A DNA stretch of 64,000 bases. It comes from Chitinophagales bacterium (GTDB lineage Bacteria; Bacteroidota; Bacteroidia; Chitinophagales; Chitinophagaceae). Made by a program: the position numbers and the translations under genes. The stretch is taken from contig JACJXQ010000008.1 in NCBI GenBank assembly GCA_020636495.1, positions 1,240,001 to 1,304,000 on the forward strand, in the 5' to 3' direction. Shown here piece after piece: positions 16,706 through 25,440 of this stretch (its first letter is position 1; every line of letters starts with the position of its first letter). The notes below the pieces were generated by a model. That model searched no databases. It was not told the DNA's origin and was given only the letters and a program-made list of their open reading frames with translations.

Positions 16706-18364
16706 TTATGACTTTTTCTCAAACCTGATGTTCTTTACCCTGCCTGCATCCAGTTCAAATCCTGTTACTTTACCTTCCTTTCGTTTAAAGCGGAATGTCA
16801 GTCCTTCGGAGGTGAAACCATCGGTATCATATAGCTCCATATCGGTTCCTTCATCATCGTTTATTTTTATTTTTAGTTTTCCTTCTTCAAGATATACGTT
16901 ATAGGTAATATCGAGTTCGGCACTGTAGTAGTTTCCGGTATATTCCTTCTGTTGTGTAGCGGACAGGCTGATGTCTTTTTTTCTTTTACAGTCCGTCACA
17001 TCACCATCCTGCTCGATACTTAAGGTTTGTGTTTTACCATCTTTAAGGTCGGTGAATGTAAAGCTGATATCGTTTACGCCCGGTATGGTGTATTTATTGC
17101 CCCCTGTTGTTGCCAGGTTACTCGTGGCATTGTTCCAGCTTTGTTTAAAATTGAGTGAATCGTTTTTGATACTGATCTCCATATCTGCGCCGGGCTGAAT
17201 AGTGTAGGTACCGGTCATTTGTTCTTTTGTAAATAATGCTACCTGCTCTTTGGGTTGTTCTTCTGTTGTTTTTTCTTTTTTCTCTTCCTGTACAAATTTG
17301 TCCTGCAGGAATATCTTAGCTACTTTGAAAGCCATGTTCGTGGGATTAGCATCGGCCCTGTTGGCCAGTATGGCCACCGTGAAGTGTTGGTCAGGGAAAC
17401 GCAACATTTCTGCACGATACCCGACAAATGCGCCGCCGTGCCATATGGTTTTTAATCCCTTATATGAATCTACAACAAGACCGCAGGCATAATCTATCGT
17501 ATCTCCACTGTTCAATCTGCCGCGTGTGGTCATCATATCCCAGAACTGCCTGTTCAGCACCGTTGCATTATGATATGCATCGTCCCATTTTTTCAGGTCT
17601 TTGATGGTGCTTAATATGCCGCCATCACCGATAAGTCCCAGCGTGGTCATACATATCTTGTAGTCATTACTATCACCGGGTTCGTACCCCGTCGCCCTGT
17701 ATCTTACTATTTGTGTGTGGTCGGTATGAAAATGCGTATGGCTCATGCCAAGGGGGGTGAATATCTCTTTCTGAGCATATTCAGCCATATTCATGCCCGC
17801 TACTTTGTTTACTATCTGCCCCAGCAGCCAGTAGCCAGTATTGCTGTACAGGTGTTCTGCTCCCGGTTCAAAGTTCAGTTCAGCCTGGCGGGTTATCCAT
17901 TGCATGACGTCATCGTCCGTATAATAGTCATCATCACCTACGCCCTTAAGATAAGACAGAACGAGGTAGTCTCTGATGCCACTGGTATGGTTGAGCAGGT
18001 GCCTGATGGTTATCTTTTTTGCATAAGCAGGGAATTCAGGATAGAATTTATCCAACGTGTTATCAAGGCTTAGCTTGCCTTGCTGCACCAGCCTGATGAC
18101 GCAGGCTGCTGTGAACTGCTTGGCGGTGGAGCCTATCCTGAATACAGAACTGTCTGTATTAGGTATATCATACTCAAGGTTGGCCATGCCATAGCCTTTG
18201 GTATATAACAGTTTGCCATCTTTATAAATACCCAGTGCACAGCCGGGTACGCCGGGTTTGTCCCATTTAGCAAAAATACTGTCTACGGCTGCTGCCTGTG
18301 GTATTTGAGCTGATAGTGTAGTGGAGAGTAAAAATGATAATATGAATAGATTGAATGTTCTCAT
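16706..18364 (-). CDS. Serine hydrolase (class C beta-lactamase / PBP4*-like)
   Basis: 552 residues. A signal peptide covers about 1-20 (cleavage near LSAQ). The beta-lactamase-fold domain covers about 25-365: SxxK is Ser79-Thr-Ala-Lys82, YxN is Tyr173-Ser-Asn175, and HGGAFVGY corresponds to the third (KTG-like) box. The C-terminal 170 residues form a beta-rich, lipocalin-like domain often attached to these hydrolases. The likely role is periplasmic hydrolysis or transfer on a D-Ala peptide or ester substrate. Resistance to beta-lactams cannot be claimed. It converges on the arylsulfotransferase-like gene. Confidence 0.9.
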   Translation of the reverse strand: MRTFNLFILSFLLSTTLSAQIPQAAAVDSIFAKWDKPGVPGCALGIYKDGKLLYTKGYGMANLEYDIPNTDSSVFRIGSTAKQFTAACVIRLVQQGKLSLDNTLDKFYPEFPAYAKKITIRHLLNHTSGIRDYLVLSYLKGVGDDDYYTDDDVMQWITRQAELNFEPGAEHLYSNTGYWLLGQIVNKVAGMNMAEYAQKEIFTPLGMSHTHFHTDHTQIVRYRATGYEPGDSNDYKICMTTLGLIGDGGILSTIKDLKKWDDAYHNATVLNRQFWDMMTTRGRLNSGDTIDYACGLVVDSYKGLKTIWHGGAFVGYRAEMLRFPDQHFTVAILANRADANPTNMAFKVAKIFLQDKFVQEEKKEKTTEEQPKEQVALFTKEQMTGTYTIQPGADMEISIKNDSLNFKQSWNNATSNLATTGGNKYTIPGVNDISFTFTDLKDGKTQTLSIEQDGDVTDCKRKKDISLSATQQKEYTGNYYSAELDITYNVYLEEGKLKIKINDDEGTDMELYDTDGFTSEGLTFRFKRKEGKVTGFELDAGRVKNIRFEKKS

Positions 18365-18454
18365 TGCAGTGCGTTTTCAAGTGTATCGAATGTACACAAG
18401 CTTTGTTACAGGTATGTGAAAAGATTTTTTGAGGAGGGAGGAATGTTAAAAAGC

Positions 18455-18490
18455 AAAAAGCCTCAGCAAATGAATTGCTGAGGCTTTTTT
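18455..18490 (-). terminator. Terminator downstream of tRNA-Gln
   Basis: 15-bp stem AAAAAGCCTCAGCAA / TTGCTGAGGCTTTTT with a 5-nt loop. It is symmetric in A/T tails, so it could work both ways. It lies 5 bp past the 3' end of the tRNA on the minus strand. Confidence 0.8.
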
Positions 18491-18495
18491 GAAAG

Positions 18496-18566
18496 TAGTC
18501 CGACCTGGATTCGAACCAAGACAGACAGAACCAAAATCTGTAGTGCTACCATTACACCATCGGACT
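18496..18566 (-). tRNA. tRNA-Gln (anticodon TTG)
   Basis: 71 nt. The acceptor arms AGTCCGA / TCGGACT pair over 7 bp. The anticodon stem ACAGA / TCTGT encloses the loop TTTTGGT with anticodon TTG. The T-arm contains GGTTCGAATCC. CCA is not encoded. It stands alone, divergent from the PBP2 gene, and has its own terminator. Confidence 0.93.
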
Positions 18567-18642
18567 TTCCATCCCGTAAGGGTGTGCAAAGGTAAATCTC
18601 AGGAATAACTTGCCAAAATTTTTTAAGAATAATTTTTTCTTT

Positions 18643-18650
18643 TACGTTTG
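18643..18650 (+). promoter_or_regulatory. -7 element upstream of mrdA
   Basis: TACGTTTG matches TAnnTTTG and lies 33 nt before the PBP2 ATG. No convincing -33 element was found at the normal distance. Confidence 0.45.
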
Positions 18651-18683
18651 TAGTGGGGTAACAATTAATCAGCTTCAACCAGC

Positions 18684-20699
18684 ATGTCATTCGCTTCAAC
18701 GCCGCGCAGGTACGTTATTTGGTCGATATTTATCGGTATTGCATTCGTGATATTGGTGAAGTTGTTATTCCTGCAGGTTTTTGATGATCAGTATAAGATA
18801 CTGGCCAATGATATAGCCATTACACGTAAAGTAGAGTATCCTCCACGTGGTGTTATATATGACAGAAAAGGTAAAGTGATGTTGTATAACCAGGTGGTGT
18901 ACGACCTGATGGTGACTGCTTACGAGGTGCCTAAAGACCTGGATACAATGCTGCTGTGCAATGCGCTGGGTATAGATACCACCACATATAAAAAGTTGTT
19001 TCATCGTGCGTCTGTAAAGAACGGACCGCGACGCAAAGCTGCGATGATAGAGCAGCTGACGCCGGAGCAAACGGCGAAGCTGCAGGAAAATATGTATGCA
19101 TTTCCGGGTTTTGAGTTGAGCGAACGTTATATACGTACCTATCCCAATCCGCATGCGGCGCTGGTATTGGGATATATAGGAGAGATATCAAAATCTAAAC
19201 TGAAGGATGAGAAATACGCCTCCTACAGGCAAGGTGATTATCTGGGTATCAACGGGCTTGAGTATACCTACGAAGATGTATTGCGCGGACAGCGGGGTAT
19301 ACATTACCTGGAGCGCGATAACTTCAACCGGCCTACGGAGCCTTACCTGAAAGGGCAGTTGGATACACCGGCGGTAGCGGGAAGGTCGATAGAACTGTAC
19401 CTGGATGCGGAATTGCAGGCATATGGAGAAGAACTGATGGCGCACAAGCTGGGCAGTGTGGTGGCTATTGATCCTAAAACAGGGGGTATACTCGCGATGG
19501 TGAGCGCACCGTCGTACGACCCGAACCTGCTGCGCGGAGCAGAGCGTTCAAGGAATTTTGCCAAACTGGAAAGAGATGCCACCCATCCGTTGTATAACAG
19601 GGCCATCAAGGGAGAATATAACCCTGGGTCAACGATGAAGCCTATGACAGCACTTATTGCACTGGATGCGGGTGTTATCACGCCATCGTTTGGTTATCCG
19701 TGTATGGGCGGTTATTACAGTTGTGGCAGGCGGATAGGCTGTACACACACCGGTGGCGGGCACGCCGCCAACCTGAGGCTGGCACTGGCTCACTCATGTA
19801 ACGCCTATTTTGTGCATATACTCAGGCTAATGGTAGATGCCAAGAAATATGGTAGTGTGAAAAAGGGCGTACAGCGCTGGCACGACTACTGCTACGATTT
19901 TGGTTTCGGTCGTCCTACCGGTGTAGACCTGCCCTATGAGGGCGGTGGCACGTTGCCTGATTCAGCATTTTATAACCGGATGTACCGTGGCAACTGGAAC
20001 TCCTGTAATATGTTGTTTGTAGGTATGGGGCAGGGTGAGATAGCACTGACGCCGATACAAATGACCAATGCGCTCTCTATTATTGCCAATAAAGGATATT
20101 ATTACACACCACACCTGGTGAAATCAATTGGTGGAAATGAGCATGATACCATGCTGGCCAAATATCATGTAAAGCATACAGTGACCAATATACCGGATAC
20201 AGTGTTTAGGATAGTGGCGCTGGGTATGCAGGATGTGGTAGAGCATGGTACAGGTAAAGTAGCACAATTGCCCGGTGTGAACGTATGCGCCAAAACCGGT
20301 ACGGTAGAGAACAAAGCCAATGTTGGCGGCACGGTGGTAAAGATGAAAGACCACTCGGTATTCGTGGCCTTTGCGCCGAGAGAAGATCCTAAGATAGCCA
20401 TTGCTGTTGTGGTAGAGAATGCGGGGTTTGGTGCATCATGGGCGGGGCCGGTGGCCAGCCTGATGATGGAGAAGTACCTGAATGATACCATAGCTACCAA
20501 CAGGAAACACCTGGAGACCAAGATGTATGGCGCAAATCTCATCAACCAGTATATATACACGATAGACTCGATGCAACGTATGAAAGACAGGCAGCGATAT
20601 GAACGCAGACTGGAGCAGGGGCGTATAACTGATAGTATTCAACGGGTGAAAGACTCGATGGTGATGGATAAATGGTACAGAAAAATTTACGGACAATAG
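18684..20699 (+). CDS. mrdA: Penicillin-binding protein 2 (elongation transpeptidase)
   Basis: 671 residues. One N-terminal membrane helix (about 10-31) is followed by the PBP dimerisation or pedestal domain (about 50-220) and the transpeptidase domain. The catalytic motif is Ser316-Thr-Met-Lys, with SCN as HSCNAYF and KTG as CAKTGTVENK. It cross-links peptidoglycan on the periplasmic side during lateral elongation, working with RodA, which is encoded 7 bp downstream. A basic, charged C-terminal tail of about 60 residues follows the domain. The tRNA-Gln gene lies on the opposite strand upstream. Confidence 0.95.
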   Translation: MSFASTPRRYVIWSIFIGIAFVILVKLLFLQVFDDQYKILANDIAITRKVEYPPRGVIYDRKGKVMLYNQVVYDLMVTAYEVPKDLDTMLLCNALGIDTTTYKKLFHRASVKNGPRRKAAMIEQLTPEQTAKLQENMYAFPGFELSERYIRTYPNPHAALVLGYIGEISKSKLKDEKYASYRQGDYLGINGLEYTYEDVLRGQRGIHYLERDNFNRPTEPYLKGQLDTPAVAGRSIELYLDAELQAYGEELMAHKLGSVVAIDPKTGGILAMVSAPSYDPNLLRGAERSRNFAKLERDATHPLYNRAIKGEYNPGSTMKPMTALIALDAGVITPSFGYPCMGGYYSCGRRIGCTHTGGGHAANLRLALAHSCNAYFVHILRLMVDAKKYGSVKKGVQRWHDYCYDFGFGRPTGVDLPYEGGGTLPDSAFYNRMYRGNWNSCNMLFVGMGQGEIALTPIQMTNALSIIANKGYYYTPHLVKSIGGNEHDTMLAKYHVKHTVTNIPDTVFRIVALGMQDVVEHGTGKVAQLPGVNVCAKTGTVENKANVGGTVVKMKDHSVFVAFAPREDPKIAIAVVVENAGFGASWAGPVASLMMEKYLNDTIATNRKHLETKMYGANLINQYIYTIDSMQRMKDRQRYERRLEQGRITDSIQRVKDSMVMDKWYRKIYGQ

Positions 20700-20706
20700 A
20701 TAATCC

Positions 20707-22029
20707 ATGAGTACAACCAACAAAACGGTATTCGGCAGGGTAGACAGTATTACGTTACTGATGTACCTGGCATTGTGCCTGATAGGCATGGTGACCATTT
20801 TTTCAGTTGAGCACCGTAGTACAGACCCGAGCATCTTTATGATGAGCAAGAGTCATATGCGCCAGTTTGTTTGGTTAGGTATCTCACTTTTTGCGGGTGT
20901 ACTTATATTGTTCACGGATAGTAAATTCTTTTCATCAGTAGCTTATCTTTCGTATGCTATAGGGCTGTTCCTGCTTTTGCTGACCGTATTTATAGGTGTG
21001 GGCACCAAGGGCTCGGCATCGTGGCTTGGGTTTGGTCCTGTGCGGTTTCAACCGGGGGAGGTGCATAAAATATTCACTTCGCTGGCGATAGCGAAATTCC
21101 TTTCATCGCCCGAAACGAACTTCAATACCTTAAAACACCGGCTTATTGCCGCGGCTCTGGCATTAACACCTGCGGTACTTATCGTGCTGCAGCAGGAGAC
21201 AGGGCTTGCGCTGGTATATGTATGTTTCTTCCTGGCTATGTATCGTGAGGGGTTGCCGCATATAGTACTTATTATCGCTTTTTCAGCTATTGTACTTACG
21301 CTTACCACATTGCTGGTACCCAAAATAACATTGTTGTATATCGTTACCGGACTGGCCATTGCTATTGGTGTATTGATAAGAAAAGCACTGAGGCGCGAAA
21401 TGATGGTGCGTGTAGTACTGGTAGGCGTGTGGTTGGTTGTGATATTATTCTCACAATTTGCCGTACCATTCGCATTTAAACATGTATTGCAGAAACACCA
21501 GATAGAACGTATCTACACTACCCTTGGGCAAGATGTACCCGATGATTACCTGGAACCTGCCGACAGGGGTAAAAAACGCGGTGGCAATATTTCGGGTTAT
21601 AACGTGTGGCAATCTAAGATAGCCATCGGCTCCGGTGGTTTTAGCGGAAAAGGATTCCTGAATGGGACCTCTACCAAAAACGAATTTGTACCAGAGCAGA
21701 ACACGGATTTTATTTTCTGTGCGGTGGGCGAGCAGTTCGGGTTTTTAGGCAGTGCTGCCCTGGTATTGCTATACCTGGGGCTGATGTTGCGTATACTGTT
21801 CGTGGCAGAGCGGCAAAGGTCTGCATTTAGCCGTGTATATGCCTATTGCGTGGCATCTATTTTGTTTATACACTTTGCCATTAATATATCTATGACCATA
21901 GGGCTGGCGCCTGTTATAGGTATCACACTGCCATTGTTGAGTTATGGGGGTACATCGTTGTTATCATTCAGTATCCTTATATTCATATTGTTAAGGTTAG
22001 ATGCTGACAGGCAGGTAATGATACGCTGA
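20707..22029 (+). CDS. rodA: Peptidoglycan glycosyltransferase RodA (SEDS family)
   Basis: 440 residues with about ten membrane helices. Typical SEDS segments are present: LGFGPVRFQPGEVHKIFTSL, the extracytoplasmic loop with the WQSKIAIGSGGFSGKGFLNG run, FVPEQNTDFIFCAVGEQFGF, and ITLPLLSYGGTSLLSF at the end. It polymerises glycan strands from lipid II and partners PBP2. The 7-bp spacing from mrdA indicates co-transcription. It is slightly longer than typical RodA because of an insertion near residues 195-255. Confidence 0.95.
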   Translation: MSTTNKTVFGRVDSITLLMYLALCLIGMVTIFSVEHRSTDPSIFMMSKSHMRQFVWLGISLFAGVLILFTDSKFFSSVAYLSYAIGLFLLLLTVFIGVGTKGSASWLGFGPVRFQPGEVHKIFTSLAIAKFLSSPETNFNTLKHRLIAAALALTPAVLIVLQQETGLALVYVCFFLAMYREGLPHIVLIIAFSAIVLTLTTLLVPKITLLYIVTGLAIAIGVLIRKALRREMMVRVVLVGVWLVVILFSQFAVPFAFKHVLQKHQIERIYTTLGQDVPDDYLEPADRGKKRGGNISGYNVWQSKIAIGSGGFSGKGFLNGTSTKNEFVPEQNTDFIFCAVGEQFGFLGSAALVLLYLGLMLRILFVAERQRSAFSRVYAYCVASILFIHFAINISMTIGLAPVIGITLPLLSYGGTSLLSFSILIFILLRLDADRQVMIR

Positions 22030-22034
22030 TGCCT

Positions 22035-22042
22035 TAACTTTG
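22035..22042 (+). promoter_or_regulatory. -7 element of the MBL-fold gene, 7 nt from its ATG
   Basis: TAACTTTG is a full TAnnTTTG match and ends 7 nt before the ATG at 22050. Transcription would start almost at the start codon, giving a leaderless or near-leaderless mRNA. It begins 5 bp after the rodA stop codon. Confidence 0.5.
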
Positions 22043-22049
22043 CGCACTT

Positions 22050-22793
22050 ATGGCAGAAGTATTCCCGTTATCAGAGGGTGTTTTTACAGTGGGACATGAT
22101 AAGCAGTTCGTCCCTTTCAGGCTAAATAATGATGTGTTGACGGACAGGCCTACGGGTTCGTTGCTCGTGGAGATACAACCTTTTCTTGTAGTAACGGCGA
22201 AGGATGTTATTATGCTGGATACCGGCCTGGGTTATGAGCGGGATGGTGTATTGCAGATACACGAGAACCTTAGGCATCTTGGCTACGAGCCTGAAGATGT
22301 GACCAAAGTATTGCTTTCTCACCTGCACAAAGACCATGCAGGTGGTGTGGTGTATCGTGACGAGAAAGGACTGATAAAAAACACCTTTCCAAGGGCAGAG
22401 TATTATATCTATAAGCCTGAAGTGCAGTTTGCCATGGATAAAGGTTCGCCTTCATTTGATACTACGCAAATTGAGCCCTTGCTCACATCGCCGCAAGTGC
22501 ACTGGCTGGAAGGAGAAGAAGGTGAGATAGATGGTTACATAAAATATTTTCATTCCGGTGGACATAGTCCTCAACATATCGTTTTTCTTATCGCCGATGG
22601 TAAAGACAAAATATTTTTTGGTGGCGATGAAGCACCGCAACTAAAGCAGATGAAAATAAAGTACGTAGCCAAATATGACTATAATGGTAAAAAAGCGCTA
22701 GCACTGCGTGAGCAATATGCAGAGCAGGGTAGGGCTGAAGGCTGGAAATTTCTCTTTTACCACGATGTAGGTTCGCCCGTGGCGGTGCTATAG
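22050..22793 (+). CDS. MBL-fold metallo-hydrolase
   Basis: 247 residues with no signal peptide, so it is cytoplasmic. The metallo-beta-lactamase zinc motif is SHLHKDHAGG (HxHxDH). An Asp-containing DTGLGYERDG precedes it, and later ligands are FHSGGHSPQHIVF and FFGGDEAP. The fold covers the whole chain. The family includes glyoxalases, lactonases and RNases, and the substrate cannot be assigned. It follows rodA closely but appears to have its own promoter. Its stop codon abuts the convergent Spy-like gene with no gap. Confidence 0.88.
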   Translation: MAEVFPLSEGVFTVGHDKQFVPFRLNNDVLTDRPTGSLLVEIQPFLVVTAKDVIMLDTGLGYERDGVLQIHENLRHLGYEPEDVTKVLLSHLHKDHAGGVVYRDEKGLIKNTFPRAEYYIYKPEVQFAMDKGSPSFDTTQIEPLLTSPQVHWLEGEEGEIDGYIKYFHSGGHSPQHIVFLIADGKDKIFFGGDEAPQLKQMKIKYVAKYDYNGKKALALREQYAEQGRAEGWKFLFYHDVGSPVAVL

Positions 22794-23258
22794 TTACTTT
22801 CTGCCCTTACTGCCCGATGGTGGCGGTCCGTGACGTTTGCCCAGTTCTTTTATGAGCATCTGCCTGAACCCGGTTTCAGCGTTGTATAGCTCAACCAGTT
22901 GTTCGGCTGTGATGGTTTTGAGCAGTTCGTCTTTGTATTTTTTCTTCAGTTCCAGTTCATTCTCCTGGTAGTCCAGGTTGGCTTCCAGGTATTCGCGGGC
23001 TGCGTCTCTGCTTGCAGTCGGATTTTCATTCCTGTATTTATCGAAAAACTTTCTGCGCGTGTCCCATTTTTCTTTTTCGTAACGATTGTATACCGGCCAG
23101 AATTTCTGTGCCTGCTCTGAAGTAAGGTCCAGCTTTTCAGTTATATAAGCGATCTTTAACGCCTTGATCCGATCGTGTTTATGATCACGGTCGGGCTGAG
23201 CGATAACAGTCGTAACCGCCAGCAGCATTGTCAATAAAAATAATCCTGTCTTTCTCAT
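22794..23258 (-). CDS. Periplasmic Spy/CpxP-like protein
   Basis: 154 residues. The signal peptide is about 1-20 (LLAVTTVIAQP). The mature part is helical, highly charged and rich in Lys, Glu and Arg, with LDLTSEQAQKFWPVYNRYE and ITAEQLVELYNAE, the paired helix motifs of LTxxQ-type Spy/CpxP/heavy-metal-sensor proteins. The C-terminus is basic with PPPSGSKGRK. It is the third gene of an operon with the sigma factor and the membrane protein upstream, so it probably acts as a periplasmic stress chaperone or sensor for that sigma system. Confidence 0.8.
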   Translation of the reverse strand: MRKTGLFLLTMLLAVTTVIAQPDRDHKHDRIKALKIAYITEKLDLTSEQAQKFWPVYNRYEKEKWDTRRKFFDKYRNENPTASRDAAREYLEANLDYQENELELKKKYKDELLKTITAEQLVELYNAETGFRQMLIKELGKRHGPPPSGSKGRK

Positions 23259-23270
23259 TGTTCACTCCTT

Positions 23271-23822
23271 TTATTGCCACCCGGAATTTTCCAGGTAATC
23301 TTCAATGGTTTCATCTTTTAAATTTCCTGCCTGTGTTTGCAATGTAGTATTGCCATCCAGGTTGTTAATGATGTATTCTGTATCAAACTCGTCTATATGG
23401 TCCTGGACATAGGCCATGATCGCCTCATCAGGTATTTCGTTGAGCTGTTGTTGTATACTTATTGTTTGCGGATTCAACATCCTGTATGAACCTATACTGA
23501 TAGATAGTATGAGCATGGCTGCCGCCGCCCAGCGCACATTCAGCCATATGCTTTTGCGTGGTGTTGTGGCTGTGCTTGCCGCTGCATCTGCTTTTTTAGC
23601 AGCGTTAAGTGTTTGTTGCGGCAAGGTGTCAAAGTACCCGACCGGAACGTTGAATGGTATCTCTTTTGTCAATTCAACCCCTGCAGATGCCAGGTGGTAA
23701 ATGTCTGCAGCAAGACCATCAAAATAACCGGCAGGCACCTGGTATGGCATCCCTTTAGGGTAGCTTGCCAACGTGCTGTTAAGGTCTTTTAATTCATTTA
23801 ATATGTCTTGTTCGCGTTCCAT
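23271..23822 (-). CDS. Putative anti-sigma factor (single-pass membrane protein)
   Basis: 183 residues. The N-terminal cytoplasmic part (about 1-90) contains two related segments, PYQVPAGYFDGLAADIY and PFNVPVGYFDTLPQQTL. One membrane helix follows (about 99-117, AAAAMLILSISIGSY). The short periplasmic part is acidic and ends with EDYLENSGWQ. I do not see a zinc HxxxCxxC motif. Its place directly after an ECF sigma gene and its topology suggest that it holds the sigma factor at the membrane. The assignment is from context. 31 bp separate it from the sigma gene and 12 bp from the Spy-like gene. Confidence 0.75.
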   Translation of the reverse strand: MEREQDILNELKDLNSTLASYPKGMPYQVPAGYFDGLAADIYHLASAGVELTKEIPFNVPVGYFDTLPQQTLNAAKKADAAASTATTPRKSIWLNVRWAAAAMLILSISIGSYRMLNPQTISIQQQLNEIPDEAIMAYVQDHIDEFDTEYIINNLDGNTTLQTQAGNLKDETIEDYLENSGWQ

Positions 23823-23853
23823 TATTTGTTTGACTGATAAAAGTTATTACCGT

Positions 23854-24414
23854 TTAATTTTCTTTAATAAATGTCTCAACTTTTTTGACAGCATGATGAT
23901 ATGATGCCTTTAGCGCGCCTTCTGAAGTGTTGAGTATTTCCGCCATCTCGGTGTAAGGCATTTCGTCATAATACCTCAGGTTGAAAACAATGCGCTGTTT
24001 TTCAGGCAACGACTGTATGGCCTGTTGCAATTTCCACTCCAGTTTTTTTGCATCAAAACCTGTTTGTGCTACCAGTTTCTCTGCCAGCATATTCTCCCCG
24101 GTATCCAACGGCAGCGAGCGGCGTTTTTTTTCTTTCTCCAGCCAGGTGAGTGTTTCGTTGGTAGCTATCCGGTACAGCCATGTATACAGGTTGGCCTCGC
24201 CCCTGAAATCTTCAAGATTGCGCCACACTTTTATGAAAACATGCTGCAAAATATCATTACTGTCCTCGTGTTCCACCACCATGCGGCGTATATGCCAATA
24301 CAGTTTCTGTTGATACTTGCGTACCAGCGCCGTAAACGCAGCTTCACGTGTGTCCTCATCTTTAAATAAGGCCAGTAAAGCATTGTCGTCAGTATCTGTA
24401 ATAGTCTTAGGCAT
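23854..24414 (-). CDS. ECF-type RNA polymerase sigma-70 factor
   Basis: 186 residues from the ATG at 24414. A TTG two codons earlier at 24420 is less likely. Region 2 is clear: FTALVRKYQQKLYWHIRRMV, then DSNDILQHVFIKVWRNLEDF and the -10 recognition part NLYTWLYRIATNETLTWL. Region 4 is clear: LPEKQRIVFNLRYYDEMPY, then EMAEILNTSEGALKASYHHA as helix-turn-helix. It directs core RNA polymerase to a stress or envelope regulon. It heads the operon sigma / membrane anti-sigma candidate / Spy-like protein. A TAACTTGC element at 24437-24430 is a possible promoter. Confidence 0.92.
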   Translation of the reverse strand: MPKTITDTDDNALLALFKDEDTREAAFTALVRKYQQKLYWHIRRMVVEHEDSNDILQHVFIKVWRNLEDFRGEANLYTWLYRIATNETLTWLEKEKKRRSLPLDTGENMLAEKLVAQTGFDAKKLEWKLQQAIQSLPEKQRIVFNLRYYDEMPYTEMAEILNTSEGALKASYHHAVKKVETFIKEN

Positions 24415-24492
24415 ATTCAACCATAGGGTGCAAGTTATAGACGAAAATAAGTTTTAAAGGTTTAAAAGGTGGGATTAATGTTAACATCATCT

Positions 24493-24500
24493 TAGCTTTG
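24493..24500 (+). promoter_or_regulatory. -7 element of fmt, 7 nt from its ATG
   Basis: TAGCTTTG matches TAnnTTTG. The 7-nt distance to the ATG at 24508 is the same as in the MBL-fold gene and suggests a leaderless mRNA. Confidence 0.5.
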
Positions 24501-24507
24501 CAGCCTT

Positions 24508-25440
24508 ATGCCTGCTTTTCAAGATTTAAGGATCATATTTCTGGGTACGCCTGATTTTGCAGTAGCCTCGCTGAAGGCGCTCATAGATGCGGGGTGTAAT
24601 GTAGTGGCCGTAGTTACCGCGCCGGATAAACCTGCAGGCAGGGGTAAGCAATTGCAACAATCGGCCGTGAAGCAATACGCATTAACACAGCACCTGCCCG
24701 TATTACAACCTGAAAAGCTGAAAAACCCTGATTTCCTGGCCGAACTGGCTTCGTATAAAGCTGACTTGCAGGTAGTGGTCGCATTCAGGATGCTGCCTGT
24801 AGCCGTGTGGGATATGCCACCTATGGGGACTATCAATGTGCATGGCTCATTGCTGCCACAATACAGGGGTGCAGCCCCTATAAACCGGGCAGTCATAAAC
24901 GGGGAAAAGGAAACAGGTGTAACCACTTTTAAATTACAGCACGAGATAGATACAGGCGATATTCTTTTGCAGAAAAAAGTAGCTATACTACCAGAGGATA
25001 ATGTGGGGTCGTTATACGAAAAGTTGATGCATGCCGGTGCGGAACTACTTGTGACCACTGTTAAAGGCCTTGCAAGTGGGGAACTCGAAGAAATACCACA
25101 AAACGATATTCCTGAAGCTGAGCTTAAGGCAGCTCCTAAAATATTCAAAGAGGATACACTTATAGACTGGAATAAGCCTGTAAAAGATATTCATAACCTT
25201 ATAAGGGGAATGTCTCCATATCCGGCAGCATATACTGTATTGCAAGACAAATTTTTCAAAATATACCGATCGCATATTGAACAGGCTATACCGGCTGTCG
25301 CTCCCGGTAATTACGAAACGGACGGTAGGACCTATATGCGTTTTGCTGCGCAGGATGGCTGGGTGTATGCCGACGAAGTGCAGCAGGAAGGTAAAAAACG
25401 TATGGATATTGTTTCCTTTCTCAGGGGCTTCAGAGGGTAG
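24508..25440 (+). CDS. fmt: Methionyl-tRNA formyltransferase
   Basis: 310 residues, normal length. The formyltransferase domain begins LRIIFLGTPDFAVASLKAL. The catalytic and folate-binding region is NVHGSLLPQYRGAAPINRAV, with the HGSLLPxYRGAxP signature, and the DTGDIL loop follows. The C-terminal OB-like domain starts near residue 205 (IDWNKPVKDIHNLIRGMSPY). It transfers the formyl group from 10-formyl-THF to Met-tRNA(fMet) for initiation. It diverges from the sigma-factor gene and ends exactly where the convergent aroQ gene ends. Confidence 0.97.
   Translation: MPAFQDLRIIFLGTPDFAVASLKALIDAGCNVVAVVTAPDKPAGRGKQLQQSAVKQYALTQHLPVLQPEKLKNPDFLAELASYKADLQVVVAFRMLPVAVWDMPPMGTINVHGSLLPQYRGAAPINRAVINGEKETGVTTFKLQHEIDTGDILLQKKVAILPEDNVGSLYEKLMHAGAELLVTTVKGLASGELEEIPQNDIPEAELKAAPKIFKEDTLIDWNKPVKDIHNLIRGMSPYPAAYTVLQDKFFKIYRSHIEQAIPAVAPGNYETDGRTYMRFAAQDGWVYADEVQQEGKKRMDIVSFLRGFRG

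Noticed and set aside
18463..18699. 78-residue open frame on the minus strand over the tRNA-Gln
   Set aside because: It reads straight through the tRNA gene and its terminator hairpin and has no family features.
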